A stretch of DNA of 64,000 nucleotides from Streptomyces sp. NRRL B-3428 (GCA_000721375.1 JOGW01000010.1:1-64000), one strand, 5' to 3'. Positions 1 through 8,603 are shown, counted from the first letter of the stretch. Numbers and translations are program-made. The notes: a model not told the origin generated them from the sequence alone.

Positions 1-121
1 GGGGTGGTCACGGGGGCTCCTGTGGGGGGAGGGCAGGGAGTGCGGGGGGCCTTTGTTGCGAGAGGGCTCAGGGCTTCTTGTTACGAGGGGGGTTCGGGGC
101 TTCTTGTTACGAGGAGGGGGC
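1..121. repeat. G-rich flank with imperfect tandem repeat
   Basis: An 18-nt sequence (GGGCTTCTTGTTACGAGG) occurs at 71-88 and again at 97-114. A diverged version (CCTTTGTTGCGAGAGGG) lies just upstream near 51-67. The stretch is the 3' flank of the small secreted-protein gene on the minus strand and has no convincing coding frame. Confidence 0.6.
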
Positions 122-352
122 TCAGGCGTCCGTACGCCCGCGGCGCAGCATCGCGAAGCCGAGGCCCGCGGCACCGGTCGCGGCCACCGCGCCGCCCGCG
201 ACGAGCAGCGCCGGGGACTCGGCCGTCGTCGCGGCGGCCGGCTCATCGCCGGGCGAGTCCGCGAGCGCGGAGGCGGCCGGCAGCAGCAGGGCGCCACCGG
301 CGACGACGGAGACGGCGAGGGTACGGAGGAGGGGGCGGCGAGAAGGGCTCAT
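122..352 (-). CDS. Small secreted, membrane-anchored protein
   Basis: This encodes a 76-residue protein of unknown function. Residues 1-32 form a typical signal peptide: an Arg-rich start (SPSRRPLLR), a hydrophobic core and an Ala-rich cleavage region ending ASALA. A short Ala/Thr-rich segment follows, then a second hydrophobic stretch at about 48-66 and a positive tail RRGRTDA. That layout predicts export with a C-terminal membrane anchor and cytoplasmic basic tail. No LPxTG sortase motif is seen. AAGGA lies just before the ATG and supports the start. It is monocistronic as far as visible. I do not recognise the family. Confidence 0.6.
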   Translation of the reverse strand: MSPSRRPLLRTLAVSVVAGGALLLPAASALADSPGDEPAAATTAESPALLVAGGAVAATGAAGLGFAMLRRGRTDA

Positions 353-505
353 GACGGGTCCTTGGGGCTCGGCTGCTGCTCGACTGCTGACGTATTCGAA
401 GCTATGTGCCCGCTATTGCGGCGATTCGGCAGCCATGTAACAGCGACCCATAGCTGTGCAGACAGAGCCGTTACTTATTCACCCTTCAACCGCCCGCTCG
501 GACCC

Positions 506-988
506 TCACTCCCGCAGCAGCCCTCTGACCAGGTACTTCACAAAGGTCGAGTTGTGCAGCGCATACGGCGATCGCTGCTCCCGTATAAGGGCGACAGCCT
601 CCTCGGCCCCGTATCCGCCGAGCATCAGCACGCCCGCCACCACGAGACCGGACCGGTTGTACCCGCTGTGGCACCGCACCAGAACGGACCGCCCGACCGC
701 GAGCGAGGTGTGCGCGAGCCACACCATCCGCCGCACCTCGGCCAGCTGCTCCTCGCTGAGCGGGGCGTCCGGGATCTCCAGGACGTGGTGCTCGACGCCG
801 GGGGAGGGGCCGTGCCCCGGACTCGTATGCAGACTGCAGACGACCTCGAACTCGGCCCGCACGACGACGGGTTCGGCCGGCCCGCCCCTGCCGCGCATCT
901 CGTGCCCGCCCATCGACAGCCCGGGCACGATCTCGTCCCAGCGGTTACGCGGCGAAGGCACTTCGGAGAACGAACGCCGGACCCGCAT
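506..988 (-). CDS. Dual-specificity / tyrosine phosphatase-like protein
   Basis: This encodes a 160-residue cytoplasmic protein with the Cys-based phosphatase loop VRCHSGYNRSG near residues 104-114, with nucleophile Cys106 and Arg112 (C-x5-R). The loop Ser following Arg is also present. The fold order (a variable strand-rich N-terminus, an acidic loop IPDAPLS upstream of the P-loop, helices after it) fits the dual-specificity/PTP superfamily. The substrate cannot be told. The ATG at 988 is preferred over an in-frame TTG at 994 because a GAGGGGG ribosome site lies 7 nt upstream of it. The gene is divergent from the NERD gene. Confidence 0.75.
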   Translation of the reverse strand: MRVRRSFSEVPSPRNRWDEIVPGLSMGGHEMRGRGGPAEPVVVRAEFEVVCSLHTSPGHGPSPGVEHHVLEIPDAPLSEEQLAEVRRMVWLAHTSLAVGRSVLVRCHSGYNRSGLVVAGVLMLGGYGAEEAVALIREQRSPYALHNSTFVKYLVRGLLRE

Positions 989-1102
989 CGGCAAACCCCC
1001 TCAAGTCCCGTCCAGGGTAGGTACTTATCGTCGACTCCGGGCCCGACCGGGTTATTGCCCAGTCCGTTGTGAGCTGTTCCCATGGTCCTGGGGTGATGCG
1101 GC

Positions 1103-1906
1103 ATGACCGAACTGCGGGTCGTACCCACGTGGCGGCACGGCCACGAGCGCTACTACGTACTTCTCCCGGACGGCAGGAACATCGCCTGGTACGACCGCGA
1201 GGCCGGCCGGGTCAATCTCCTCAGGGACGAACGCAGACAAGAGGTGCTCAGGGCGCTCGCGCCCTACCTCACGGGCCCGGTCACGGTGGGCGCACCACCG
1301 GTGCCGACCAGCGCCGAGCTGGCCCGCCTCGCCCTGCATCCCGACGACGACCTGGCACCCAACCGCCCCGGCGAGGCGCTCCTGATCGCCCTCGACCGCG
1401 ACCCGACCCCGGTGCGCCGCCTGCGCGCGGACCAACGCCGCCGCGAACTCCTCGCGGAACAGGCGGTGGGCGAGGCCCTCGACCGCCTGGAGCCGGCGGG
1501 CTGGCGCGTGCTGCACTCGCTCCCGTTTTTGGGCGGCACCCGGCTGCACCACCTGCTGATCGGCCCGGGCGGCGTCTTCGCCTTCCACGCCCTGCACGCG
1601 GCCAAGCACCGCGTCCGCGTCGCTGACCCCGAGGTCACGGTGGGCCGCACCCCACCGGAACCCCTCCTCGGCCGCCTCCGCCACCAGTCCGACCGCGCCT
1701 GCCTGGCCCTGACCACGGAGGTCCGCCCGGTCCTCGCGGTGGTCGCGTCGACGGCGATCGATGTCCGGGGTGCGTTACGGGAGGCGAGGGTGGTCGAGGA
1801 CACGGGTATCAGCACGTTCGCGACGCTGGGCGGGGTGTACAAGCCGACGGATGTGGAGGCGCTGTTCGCGCATGCGCGGGATCGGAGGACTTGGCTGCGT
1901 ACGTGA
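1103..1906 (+). CDS. NERD domain protein
   Basis: This encodes a 267-residue protein. The C-terminal half carries the nuclease-related domain (NERD) pattern: a leading helix with AVGEALDRL, then WRVLHSLPF, a strand-turn LHHLLIGPGGVFAFHAL, and a basic segment AKHRVRV. NERD is a proposed PD-(D/E)XK-like fold, but catalysis is rarely proven in this family, so nuclease activity is an inference. There is no signal peptide or membrane segment. The start ATG follows GGGGTGATG. It is a neighbour of the end-joining genes, though on the opposite strand, so functional linkage is not shown. Confidence 0.7.
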   Translation: MTELRVVPTWRHGHERYYVLLPDGRNIAWYDREAGRVNLLRDERRQEVLRALAPYLTGPVTVGAPPVPTSAELARLALHPDDDLAPNRPGEALLIALDRDPTPVRRLRADQRRRELLAEQAVGEALDRLEPAGWRVLHSLPFLGGTRLHHLLIGPGGVFAFHALHAAKHRVRVADPEVTVGRTPPEPLLGRLRHQSDRACLALTTEVRPVLAVVASTAIDVRGALREARVVEDTGISTFATLGGVYKPTDVEALFAHARDRRTWLRT

Positions 1907-1922
1907 CCGGTGGGCGAGCGGC

Positions 1923-2798
1923 CTACCGGAACCGCACCACGGCCACCGTCTGATGCCGGGTGACCTGCTGCCGCACCTCGACCACCGGCCCGCCCTCGAC
2001 CCGTTGGTACGTGACGTCCCCGAGCCCGACCGCATTCAACTCACCCGTGCCCTCAGCCGCCGGCAGCAGCTCGGCGGCCTGCGCCCGCACCCCGGGCGTC
2101 AGCGGACTCGACAGCACGGGCTCGTCGTCGTCCGGCAGCACGACCGCCAGCGCCTGCGGCCGCGCCGCCGCCCCCGTGAACCCCACCACCACCGCATCCC
2201 GCGTATCGCTGTGCCGCAGCTTCAGCCAGGAGCGCCGCCCCGCCCGGTACCCCTGATCGAGCCGCTTGATCACCAGTCCCTCGATCCCGGTGTCCCGCAG
2301 CCCCTCGTACCAGCTCATCGCCAGTTCCCGGTCCGTCGTCATCGGCACGGCCTGCAACGGAGGCCCGAGCGGCGCGAGCAGCGCGACCAACTCGTCACGC
2401 CGCCGCGTGTACGGAACCGGACGCAGATCCTCCCCTCGTACCGCAAGAAGATCGAAGGCCGCATACGAGGCCGGCAGCGCCCGCGCCAGCTCCGCCGCCC
2501 GCGCGGGCGTGGACATGGCCCGCGCCTGTACGGCGGCGAAGTCCACCCGCCCGTCCGTCCACACCACGACCTCACCGTCCACGACCGTCCCCTCGGGCAG
2601 CGCTCGCGCGGCCGCCGCGATATCCGGGAAGGAACGCGTCACGATCCGCCCGGACCGCGCCTGCAGCTGCACCTGCCCGCCGACGTGGAAGACGAGCATC
2701 CGATGCCCGTCGAACTTGGGCTCGTACGCCCACCCGCTCGCCCCCTCGGGCAACGCGGCCACGGACTCGGCGAGGGCGACTTTGAGGGGCGGCTTCAC
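1923..2798 (-). CDS. ATP-dependent DNA ligase (LigD ligase-domain type)
   Basis: This encodes 291 residues. Motif I is EPKFDGHR near residues 26-33, and its Lys is the adenylylation site. Later come DGEVVVW (motif III region), EGLVIKR (motif IV) and WLKLRH (motif V). The remaining ~95 residues fit an OB-fold. It should seal nicks or ends in non-homologous end joining. The GTG start overlaps the stop of the polymerase gene by four bases (GTGA), so the two are translationally coupled. Together they reproduce the ligase and polymerase parts of mycobacterial LigD as separate proteins. No phosphoesterase domain is seen in either. Confidence 0.85.
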   Translation of the reverse strand: MKPPLKVALAESVAALPEGASGWAYEPKFDGHRMLVFHVGGQVQLQARSGRIVTRSFPDIAAAARALPEGTVVDGEVVVWTDGRVDFAAVQARAMSTPARAAELARALPASYAAFDLLAVRGEDLRPVPYTRRRDELVALLAPLGPPLQAVPMTTDRELAMSWYEGLRDTGIEGLVIKRLDQGYRAGRRSWLKLRHSDTRDAVVVGFTGAAARPQALAVVLPDDDEPVLSSPLTPGVRAQAAELLPAAEGTGELNAVGLGDVTYQRVEGGPVVEVRQQVTRHQTVAVVRFR

Positions 2799-3694
2799 CG
2801 GAACGCGCGCGGCAGCTTGCCGGCCCTGTTGAGGTTGATCAGGGGGCCGAGCAGATCCCCGTGCTCCCGCAGCCGCGGCGGAATGTCATTGGCCAGAAAC
2901 TGCAGCTCATCGGGGTGTTCACACGCCTCGACCTCCTCCCATGTCACCGGCGCGGACACCGTCGGAAGGGCCCGGGCCCGCAACGTATAGGGCGCCGCGG
3001 TCGTCTTCGCCGCGGCGTTCTGGCTGTAGTCGACGAACACCTTCCCCGGCCGCAGCGCCTTCGTCATCCGGTGCAGCGCGAGCCCCGGCAGCTCCCGCTC
3101 CGCCTCCACCGCGAGCTCCTTGGCATACGCGGAGACCTTCTCGGAAGCCGTCGGCACCAGCGGCACCAGCACATGCAGCCCTTTGGACCCCGAAGTCTTC
3201 GCGTACACGTGCAGGCCGTCGGCCTCCAGCCGCTCCCGCAGCCAGAGCGCCACCTCACAGCACTCGACGATGCTCGCGGGCTCCCCGGGATCAAGATCGA
3301 ACACCATCCTGTCCGCTTGGCCCGGCGCATCGGCCTGCCACTGCGGCGTATGGAATTCGGTGACCAGATTCGCCGCCCACATCAGGGTGGCCATGTCCTG
3401 CACGACGACCTGTTTGGCCGTACGCCCTTCACTCCTCCTTGGTACCTCGGCGGTCCGGACCCACGCCGGAGTCCCCGGCGGCACGTTCTTCGCGAAGAAC
3501 CGCTGGCCATCGGGCCCGTCCGGAAACCGCAGAAAGGAAACCGGCCGGTTGTAGAGATGAGCGAGCAGTGACCCCGCCACCACCGCGTAATAGTGCAGAA
3601 CCTCGCCCTTGGTGAAGCCGTGCGCCGGATAGAGCACCTTCTCCAGATTCGAGAGCGCAAGGCGCCGCCCCTCCACCTCTGTGATCGGCGTCAT
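2795..3694 (-). CDS. ligD: LigD-type polymerase/primase domain protein
   Basis: This encodes a 299-residue stand-alone archaeo-eukaryotic primase-like polymerase of the LigD PolDom family. It adds or fills in nucleotides at double-strand breaks during Ku-dependent end joining. The conserved N-terminus LSNLEKVLYPAHGFTKGE is present. The metal-binding DLDPG motif is near the middle, and KTSGSKGLHVLVPL follows. The ATG at 3694 is chosen because it begins immediately before the conserved region; longer upstream frames run into ku regulatory DNA. The gene is divergent from ku across 51 bp and is the first gene of a two-gene operon with the ligase. Confidence 0.85.
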   Translation of the reverse strand: MTPITEVEGRRLALSNLEKVLYPAHGFTKGEVLHYYAVVAGSLLAHLYNRPVSFLRFPDGPDGQRFFAKNVPPGTPAWVRTAEVPRRSEGRTAKQVVVQDMATLMWAANLVTEFHTPQWQADAPGQADRMVFDLDPGEPASIVECCEVALWLRERLEADGLHVYAKTSGSKGLHVLVPLVPTASEKVSAYAKELAVEAERELPGLALHRMTKALRPGKVFVDYSQNAAAKTTAAPYTLRARALPTVSAPVTWEEVEACEHPDELQFLANDIPPRLREHGDLLGPLINLNRAGKLPRAFR

Positions 3695-3745
3695 ACGATA
3701 AGAATCCCACGCAAGCCGCCAGCTACCTCCCATAAGGGGCGAAAC

Positions 3746-4822
3746 GTGCGATCCATATGGAACGGCGCCATCTCCTTCGGCCTGGTCAGCATCCCGATCA
3801 AGCTCGTCAACGCCACCGAGAACCACAACGTCTCCTTCCGCCAGATCCACACCTCCGACGGCGGCCGCATCCGCTACCGCAAGGTGTGCGAGCTGGAGGA
3901 GAAGGAAGTGACCTCGGCGGAGATCGGCAAGGGGTACGAGGACGCGGACGGCTCGATCATCCCGATCACCGACGAGGACCTGGCATCGCTCCCGATCCCG
4001 ACCGCCAAGACGATCGAGATCGTCGCCTTCGTCCCGGCGGAACGCATCGACCCGCTCCAGATGGATACGGCCTACTACCTGGCGGCGAACGGAGTCCCGG
4101 CAGCCAAGCCGTACACCCTCCTCCGCGAAGCGCTGAAGCGCAGCCAGAAAGCGGCGATCGCCAAATTCGCCCTACGAGGCCGCGAACGCCTGGGCATGCT
4201 CCGTGTCGTCGACAACGCCATCGCCATGCACGGCCTGCTCTGGCCGGACGAGATCCGCGCCGCGGGCGATGTCGCCCCCGACACCCATGTGACCATCCGC
4301 GACGCGGAGTTGGACCTCGCGGACGCGTTGATGGACACCCTCGGCGAGGTCGACATCGAGACCTTGCACGACGACTACCGGATCGCCGTGGAGGAGATGA
4401 TCGCCACGAAGACGGGCGGCGGGGTCATGGCCCCCGCTCCCGCGGAGCCGGCTGCAGGCGGCAAGGTGATCGACCTGATGGCGGCACTGGAGAGCAGCGT
4501 GCGGGCGGCGCAGGCGGCGCGCGGCGAGACACCGGCCGATGCCTCCGGCGAAGTCGCCGAGGTGACTCCGCTCAAGCCCCGCAAGACAGCTGCCCGCAAG
4601 ACGCCGGCCCGCAAGACGGCGGCAGCGGCCCCGAAGGCGGTCGGCGGAAAGAAGTCGACGGCGGGGGCGGCCAAGAAGACGGCCACCAGGAAGGCGACGG
4701 CGACGGCGGCTACGTCCAAGAGCGCGGCGACCAAGACCACGGCGACCAAGACCACGGCGACCAAGACCACGGCGACGGCGACGGCGAAGAAGGCTACGCC
4801 GAGGAAGAGGGCGTCGGCGTAG
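3746..4822 (+). CDS. ku: Ku DNA end-binding protein
   Basis: This encodes 358 residues. The homodimeric ring protein binds double-strand DNA ends and recruits the ligase and polymerase. The N-terminal core starts RSIWNGAISFGLVSIPIKL, the signature of bacterial Ku. The core ends near residue 250. A long Lys/Ala/Thr tail follows (repeated RKT, ATKTT units, ending KRASA), as in actinobacterial Ku with non-specific DNA-binding tails. The tail contains a perfect 15-nt unit repeated three times at 4726-4770. The GTG start follows AAGGGGC. The gene is divergent from the polymerase/ligase operon, so the three genes form one end-joining locus. Confidence 0.93.
   Translation: MRSIWNGAISFGLVSIPIKLVNATENHNVSFRQIHTSDGGRIRYRKVCELEEKEVTSAEIGKGYEDADGSIIPITDEDLASLPIPTAKTIEIVAFVPAERIDPLQMDTAYYLAANGVPAAKPYTLLREALKRSQKAAIAKFALRGRERLGMLRVVDNAIAMHGLLWPDEIRAAGDVAPDTHVTIRDAELDLADALMDTLGEVDIETLHDDYRIAVEEMIATKTGGGVMAPAPAEPAAGGKVIDLMAALESSVRAAQAARGETPADASGEVAEVTPLKPRKTAARKTPARKTAAAAPKAVGGKKSTAGAAKKTATRKATATAATSKSAATKTTATKTTATKTTATATAKKATPRKRASA
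4726..4770 (+). repeat. 3 x 15-nt tandem repeat in ku tail
   Basis: Three identical copies of GGCGACCAAGACCAC follow each other and encode the ATKTT units of the Ku C-terminal tail. The repeat is in frame, so copy-number change would lengthen or shorten the basic tail without breaking the gene. Confidence 0.9.
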
Positions 4823-4922
4823 CTGTGGCGACTGCGGCGCTCCTCAGGCGCCTACCCACCCGCACCGCCCACCCACCCGCACTGCCAAGCAGCCCGCACC
4901 CAATCAGGCCGCCCCCCCCGCC

Positions 4923-5696
4923 TCACCCCCGCGCCACACTCACCGCGAACAACCCGACCACCTCCATCGAGCTCTCCACCTCCTCGAACCCGGCCGCCCG
5001 AGCCCACCCCTCCGCCTCTTCCACGCTCCGGCACCGCATCTCCCACAACTGCCCTTCCCTGTTGGGCAGCACGTGGGCGATGAAGTCGAGCTGCGGATGC
5101 CGAGTCTGCGTGGTGAACACCAAGGTGCCGCCAGGCGCGAGCAGCCCCCGCAACCGCTCGACGGACTTCTCGATCTCCGCACCGTCCAGCAGCAGCTCGT
5201 ACAGGCCGGACACCACGATCACATCAGGCGCCCCACTCGTCGGCGCCTTCGGATCCAGCGCATCCCCGACCTCGTACGCAATGGACTCCGGCCCCAACCC
5301 CCGTGCCCGCGCCAGCAGTTCCCCCTGCCGCAGCCCGGCCTCCGCCAGATCCCGGCACTCCACCCGCACCCGCCCCTCGGGCTGCCCGGCGATCAACTGC
5401 TGCAGATACCGCCCGGGCCCGCCGGCGACATCGAGCACGAAGACCTGCCCCCGCCGCCTGACGATCTCCTCATCCAGCGTGGCGAGCAGCAGCGCCCTGC
5501 GCGCCCGAATCGCCCGCCACCCGACCGCGTTCAGGAAGACGCGGTCGATGACGAACCCGATCCCCGCCCACCCATGAGCCTTGTCGACGTAGACGTAATC
5601 AAGCATGGTCCCGCTGTCGAACCCGTACCGATAGCCGATCCGCACCCCCGGCTCAGCCGCCCGACACTGCCCAACAGGCCACGCATCACAGCCCAC
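4923..5696 (-). CDS. Class I SAM-dependent methyltransferase
   Basis: This encodes about 257 residues. The Rossmann motif I is VFVLDVAGGPGRYLQQL. An acidic residue follows strand 2 (VECRDLA), and DPKAPTSGAPDVIVVSGLYELL is the motif IV region. GLLAPGGTLVFTTQTRHPQ is the usual strand-5 loop. The N-terminus (FDSGTMLDYVY) is shared with a family of actinobacterial methyltransferases of unknown substrate. The listed start is a GTG; a second in-frame GTG lies 17 codons further in, so the exact start is open. The substrate is unknown. There is no clear operon partner. Confidence 0.7.
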   Translation of the reverse strand: MGCDAWPVGQCRAAEPGVRIGYRYGFDSGTMLDYVYVDKAHGWAGIGFVIDRVFLNAVGWRAIRARRALLLATLDEEIVRRRGQVFVLDVAGGPGRYLQQLIAGQPEGRVRVECRDLAEAGLRQGELLARARGLGPESIAYEVGDALDPKAPTSGAPDVIVVSGLYELLLDGAEIEKSVERLRGLLAPGGTLVFTTQTRHPQLDFIAHVLPNREGQLWEMRCRSVEEAEGWARAAGFEEVESSMEVVGLFAVSVARG

Positions 5697-5808
5697 TTGA
5701 CCCGGCCTAGCGGACCGGGACGCGTCACGTGTGAAGTCATACGGCTACGGTGGCGCGCGGCTTCGTGGCCGGATATCCGTACGGGTACTCGTCCGGGTCT
5801 GGGTAGCG

Positions 5809-5850
5809 GCACTCGGACCGCTGCACTCGGACCGCTGCACTCGGACCGCC
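5809..5850. repeat. 3 x 14-nt tandem repeat
   Basis: The unit GCACTCGGACCGCT is repeated head to tail, with the last copy ending in CC. It lies in the intergenic space upstream of the methyltransferase and downstream of the response-regulator gene, both on the minus strand. No coding role is seen. Confidence 0.85.
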
Positions 5851-5886
5851 GCCTGGCGAGCCGACACCGGGGCCGAGCCCCGCGGC

Positions 5887-6402
5887 CTACCGCTGCGCCC
5901 GCTCCTTGGCCTGAGTCTTACTCACACCCTGACCCTGACCCTGGCCCTTGACCTTGGCTTTGGTCGAACCCTCCGCAGCCTGCTCTCGCCGCTGACTCTC
6001 CGCTTGCCGGCCCTCGGGGCCCTCTCGACCCTGCTCGACGAGCTGCCTCACGAGGGCAACGAGCTCGGCCGGCTCGAACGGCTTGGCCAGGAAGGCATCC
6101 ACCCCGACCTCGAGCCCACTCTCCACCTCGTACTGAGTGCAGGCACTCACGATGACGAGCGGCAGCCCACTGGTCCGCGGCTCGTTCCGCAACCGCGCCG
6201 CGGTCCGCAGGCCATCAAGCCGCGGCATCACCACATCCAGGGTGACCGCATCGGGCCTGACCTGCTCCACGATGTCCAGCGCCTCGGCACCATCGGCCGC
6301 GGTCACGACCTCGAAGCCCTCCAGCTCGAGGTTGACCCTGATCAACTGCCGGATCACCTTGTTGTCGTCCACAACAAGCACCCGGCCGGACGCCCCTGGC
6401 AC
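5887..6402 (-). CDS. Stand-alone response regulator receiver protein
   Basis: This encodes 171 residues. A receiver domain fills residues 5-125: VLVVDDN with acidic pocket DD, phospho-acceptor in TLDVVMPRLDG, switch Ser in IVSAC and conserved Lys in LAKPF. No DNA-binding or enzymatic output domain follows. Instead there is a low-complexity, Glu/Arg then Lys/Gln/Gly tail with a GQGQGQG run. The GTG at 6402 matches the usual family start (PGASGRVLVVDDN). No Shine-Dalgarno sequence is evident, so a leaderless message is possible. No histidine kinase lies nearby, so its partner is encoded elsewhere. Confidence 0.85.
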   Translation of the reverse strand: MPGASGRVLVVDDNKVIRQLIRVNLELEGFEVVTAADGAEALDIVEQVRPDAVTLDVVMPRLDGLRTAARLRNEPRTSGLPLVIVSACTQYEVESGLEVGVDAFLAKPFEPAELVALVRQLVEQGREGPEGRQAESQRREQAAEGSTKAKVKGQGQGQGVSKTQAKERAQR

Positions 6403-6566
6403 AAATCGAGGGTAGGTCCGCCCCGGCCACCGCGTCCGGCTTTTCCCCACTTCCACCCCCGCCGCCACCCACCCCCACCCCCGGGCCTGCAGATAATGGG
6501 GTTCCTGGACACCCCCGGTGAGCTGGTAGGGTTCTACCCGTCACCGCCCATCACAGCGCGCGACAC

Positions 6567-6638
6567 GCCCCCGTAGCTCAGGGGATAGAGCAACGGCCTC
6601 CGGAGCCGTGTGCGCAGGTTCGAATCCTGCCGGGGGCA
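6567..6638 (+). tRNA. tRNA-Arg (anticodon CCG)
   Basis: A 72-nt cloverleaf. The acceptor stem GCCCCCG (6567-6573) pairs with CGGGGGC (6631-6637), with discriminator A. The D arm is GCTC/GAGC. The anticodon stem ACGGC/GCCGT encloses loop CTCCGGA, giving anticodon CCG for codon CGG. The T arm is GCAGG-TTCGAAT-CCTGC. CCA is not encoded. Confidence 0.95.
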
Positions 6639-6656
6639 CCTTGCAGAAGGTGCCTA

Positions 6657-6696
6657 AAGACCCCGTCACCAGCGGAAACGCTGAGGATGGGGTCTT
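6657..6696 (+). terminator. Terminator after tRNA-Arg
   Basis: AAGACCCC (6657-6664) pairs with GGGGTCTT (6689-6696), with an inner AGCG/CGCT pair closing a GAAA-type loop. It is followed by CTTG and a T-containing stretch. It lies 19 nt beyond the tRNA. Confidence 0.8.
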
Positions 6697-6842
6697 CTTG
6701 CGTTTGCAGCCATGTGCAGCTCTAGGTCGCTGAAAGCGGCGATGTGCCGGGCGCTGTGGACGACCTGTGGACGGGATCTTGATGCGTTTCCGCAGGTGAT
6801 CTGCGCGTTCCTACGTATCGGGCCGGCGGCCCGCGCGGCCGT

Positions 6843-7550
6843 ATGCGGCCCCAGGGTGTCAGTGGCGTGCGCTTGGATGAGTGGATGACCATCGAAGACG
6901 TCGCTCGGCGGCTGCCCGAGATAGCTGTGCTCCGTGAGCACTGCCGGTCCCTCGCCATGTTGGAAGCAGTCCTGAGTCCGGAGTGGGAGGGGCGCTATTA
7001 CTCCTTCGATCATCGATGGTCCGAGACCGAGGCCATGGCCTCGATGCGCAACGGCTCGGGAGACGAGTACTCGATCGTCTTCTCACCTGCCGGTGCTTAC
7101 GTCCGTGGGTTCGCCCATGAGTCACCCATGAGCCCCTACCAGGAAGACGGGCCGTGGCCCGGCGTGCTGGACGATGTGCCAGATGCCTTCCGGCCATGTG
7201 TCGAGGAGGCTGCCTTCTCCGGTGAGGACGGGATGCCCGTTGTCACGGCGTGCACGTGGCGTGAGTCGGACGCCGCCGGTTGGAAGACGGGAACGATCGA
7301 GTTTCCGGAAGAGCCGGCGGAGGACCCGGACGGTGCCCAGTACCTGTTCCAGCTACTCATGGACCGTTCGCCGGAAGCCTTCCAGCGGTGGGCCCAGGAC
7401 TACTACGAGGTTTCGGTCGACCTGGAGGCCGTTCGTCATGTTCTCGCTTGCCGTCCCCTGACGGATGCAGTGGTCAACAACCTCAACCCGGAGATCACCC
7501 TGGCCGAACTCGCGGATGACGTTGCGGAGATCGGCTACCCGAACAGCTGA
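6843..7550 (+). CDS. Orphan hypothetical protein beside tRNA-Arg
   Basis: This encodes up to 235 residues. The start is uncertain: ATG 6843, GTG 6867 and ATG 6885 are in frame, and the last gives MTIEDVARRLPEI with 221 residues. The protein is acidic and soluble, with no signal peptide or membrane segment. It has aromatic-rich stretches (EGRYYSFDHRW, RWAQDYYEV) and a C-terminal helix ITLAELADDVAEIGY. I recognise no domain. Codon use is less extreme at third positions than in housekeeping genes of the window, and it directly follows a tRNA gene, so it is probably an acquired or strain-variable gene. Confidence 0.55.
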   Translation: MRPQGVSGVRLDEWMTIEDVARRLPEIAVLREHCRSLAMLEAVLSPEWEGRYYSFDHRWSETEAMASMRNGSGDEYSIVFSPAGAYVRGFAHESPMSPYQEDGPWPGVLDDVPDAFRPCVEEAAFSGEDGMPVVTACTWRESDAAGWKTGTIEFPEEPAEDPDGAQYLFQLLMDRSPEAFQRWAQDYYEVSVDLEAVRHVLACRPLTDAVVNNLNPEITLAELADDVAEIGYPNS

Positions 7551-7835
7551 AGTCGGAAGACCTGAGGCTGGGTCTCCTTGCGAGTGCGGGCATGGGCTTA
7601 CAGCCTTGCGATCTCAGGCTTGTACTTCCCGTACCAAGGTGCCGGCGTCGTCGTAGAGCTCCAAGGCGAGGCGCGGTCGATGACCAGCCGGCCGCGACGA
7701 AGGCGGCGGCTGCCACTGAGGCATCGCCGCAGTTCCAGCACGGTCGTGGTCCTCAGGCGTACTCCCGCTGAGCCTGGCGTCTTCGCGTGTTCAGGTGGAT
7801 CCTTGTGCGTTCAACTGGCCCGGGGGAGAACTGGT

Positions 7836-8603
7836 ATGGAGCTGCTGAGTGAGCAACGGCGAGGGGGGGGGCGTCGGTCGGCGTTCCGGGGGATGCGCGG
7901 CGGGATCGAAGTGATGGGTGGCGGGATCGAGCGGGAATGCGTGCAGCGTCTTCCTGTCGCTGGATTCCCCACTCGTGAATCCAGGGGCAAGCGGATACTC
8001 GGGTTGGTCAGTGGCCTGGTTGCTGCGGTTGCTGCGGCGTTCTGGCTCGTGGTTGTCCAGCCGGGCGAGGGTGCTGCAGGCGATGCCAGTCGAGGTGGTC
8101 TGAACAGGTACCAGGTGATCGCCTGTGCGCAGATGATTGCGGTCGTGGACGTGCGGCAGGTCAAGCCTGTCCCGGGCACGAACAATCGGGCGCAGGTCGT
8201 GATGGACGTACGGGAATGGATCAAGCCCGCGACCGGGGATCGGACCGTCAGCGTAGAAGTGGCGAACCCGGATGAGGGCTGGGGAGATGCCATCCTGTCG
8301 GAAGGTCTGCATGCGCTGGTCCAGGTGCCGATGAAGCCGGACCAGCCGCCCGCGGCGCTCACCTACAAATTGGAGAGGCAAGTGATGCGAACGAAGCAGT
8401 ACTTGCCGAAGGCCGAGAAGGTCGCCTGTCCCACTTATGGCGACACTTATGGCGACACTTATGGCGGCAATTATGGCGGCAATTATGGCGACGACGTTCC
8501 GCACCCCCGCCCGGTGACCGGCCCCGGCCCCGGCGCCAGTGGGTTCTCGATGCCGGTCGTCGGCGCGGTCCGCGTAGCGATGGTCGAAGTCCTTCGGTTG
8601 TGA
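7836..8603 (+). CDS. Membrane-anchored protein with repeat tail
   Basis: This encodes 255 residues. A basic cytoplasmic N-terminus of ~52 residues is followed by one membrane helix at 54-74 and an outer domain of ~180 residues. That domain has strand-like segments (AQVVMDVREWIKP, VSVEVANP) and may be a small beta fold. Near the C-terminus lies an in-frame 12-nt repeat giving YGDTYGDTYGGNYGGNYGDD. The ATG at 7836 has GGGGGAGA 8 nt upstream. The last 121 bp overlap the end of the convergent EamA transporter gene. Its function is unknown. Confidence 0.55.
   Translation: MELLSEQRRGGGRRSAFRGMRGGIEVMGGGIERECVQRLPVAGFPTRESRGKRILGLVSGLVAAVAAAFWLVVVQPGEGAAGDASRGGLNRYQVIACAQMIAVVDVRQVKPVPGTNNRAQVVMDVREWIKPATGDRTVSVEVANPDEGWGDAILSEGLHALVQVPMKPDQPPAALTYKLERQVMRTKQYLPKAEKVACPTYGDTYGDTYGGNYGGNYGDDVPHPRPVTGPGPGASGFSMPVVGAVRVAMVEVLRL
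8434..8492 (+). repeat. 12-nt tandem repeat (Tyr-Gly tract)
   Basis: About five copies of a 12-nt unit (ACTTATGGCGAC and its variant AATTATGGCGGC) lie in tandem. It is in frame with the membrane-protein gene and simultaneously lies just before the 3' end of the EamA gene on the opposite strand. Confidence 0.85.

Noticed and set aside
6754..6773. Two CTGTGGACG copies as DnaA boxes or an origin
   Set aside because: Only two weak half-matches, with no cluster or AT-rich unwinding region.
6616..8600. Attachment-site duplicate of the tRNA-Arg 3' end
   Set aside because: I looked for a second copy of GGTTCGAATCCTGCCGGG downstream and saw none in the next 2 kb, and no integrase.
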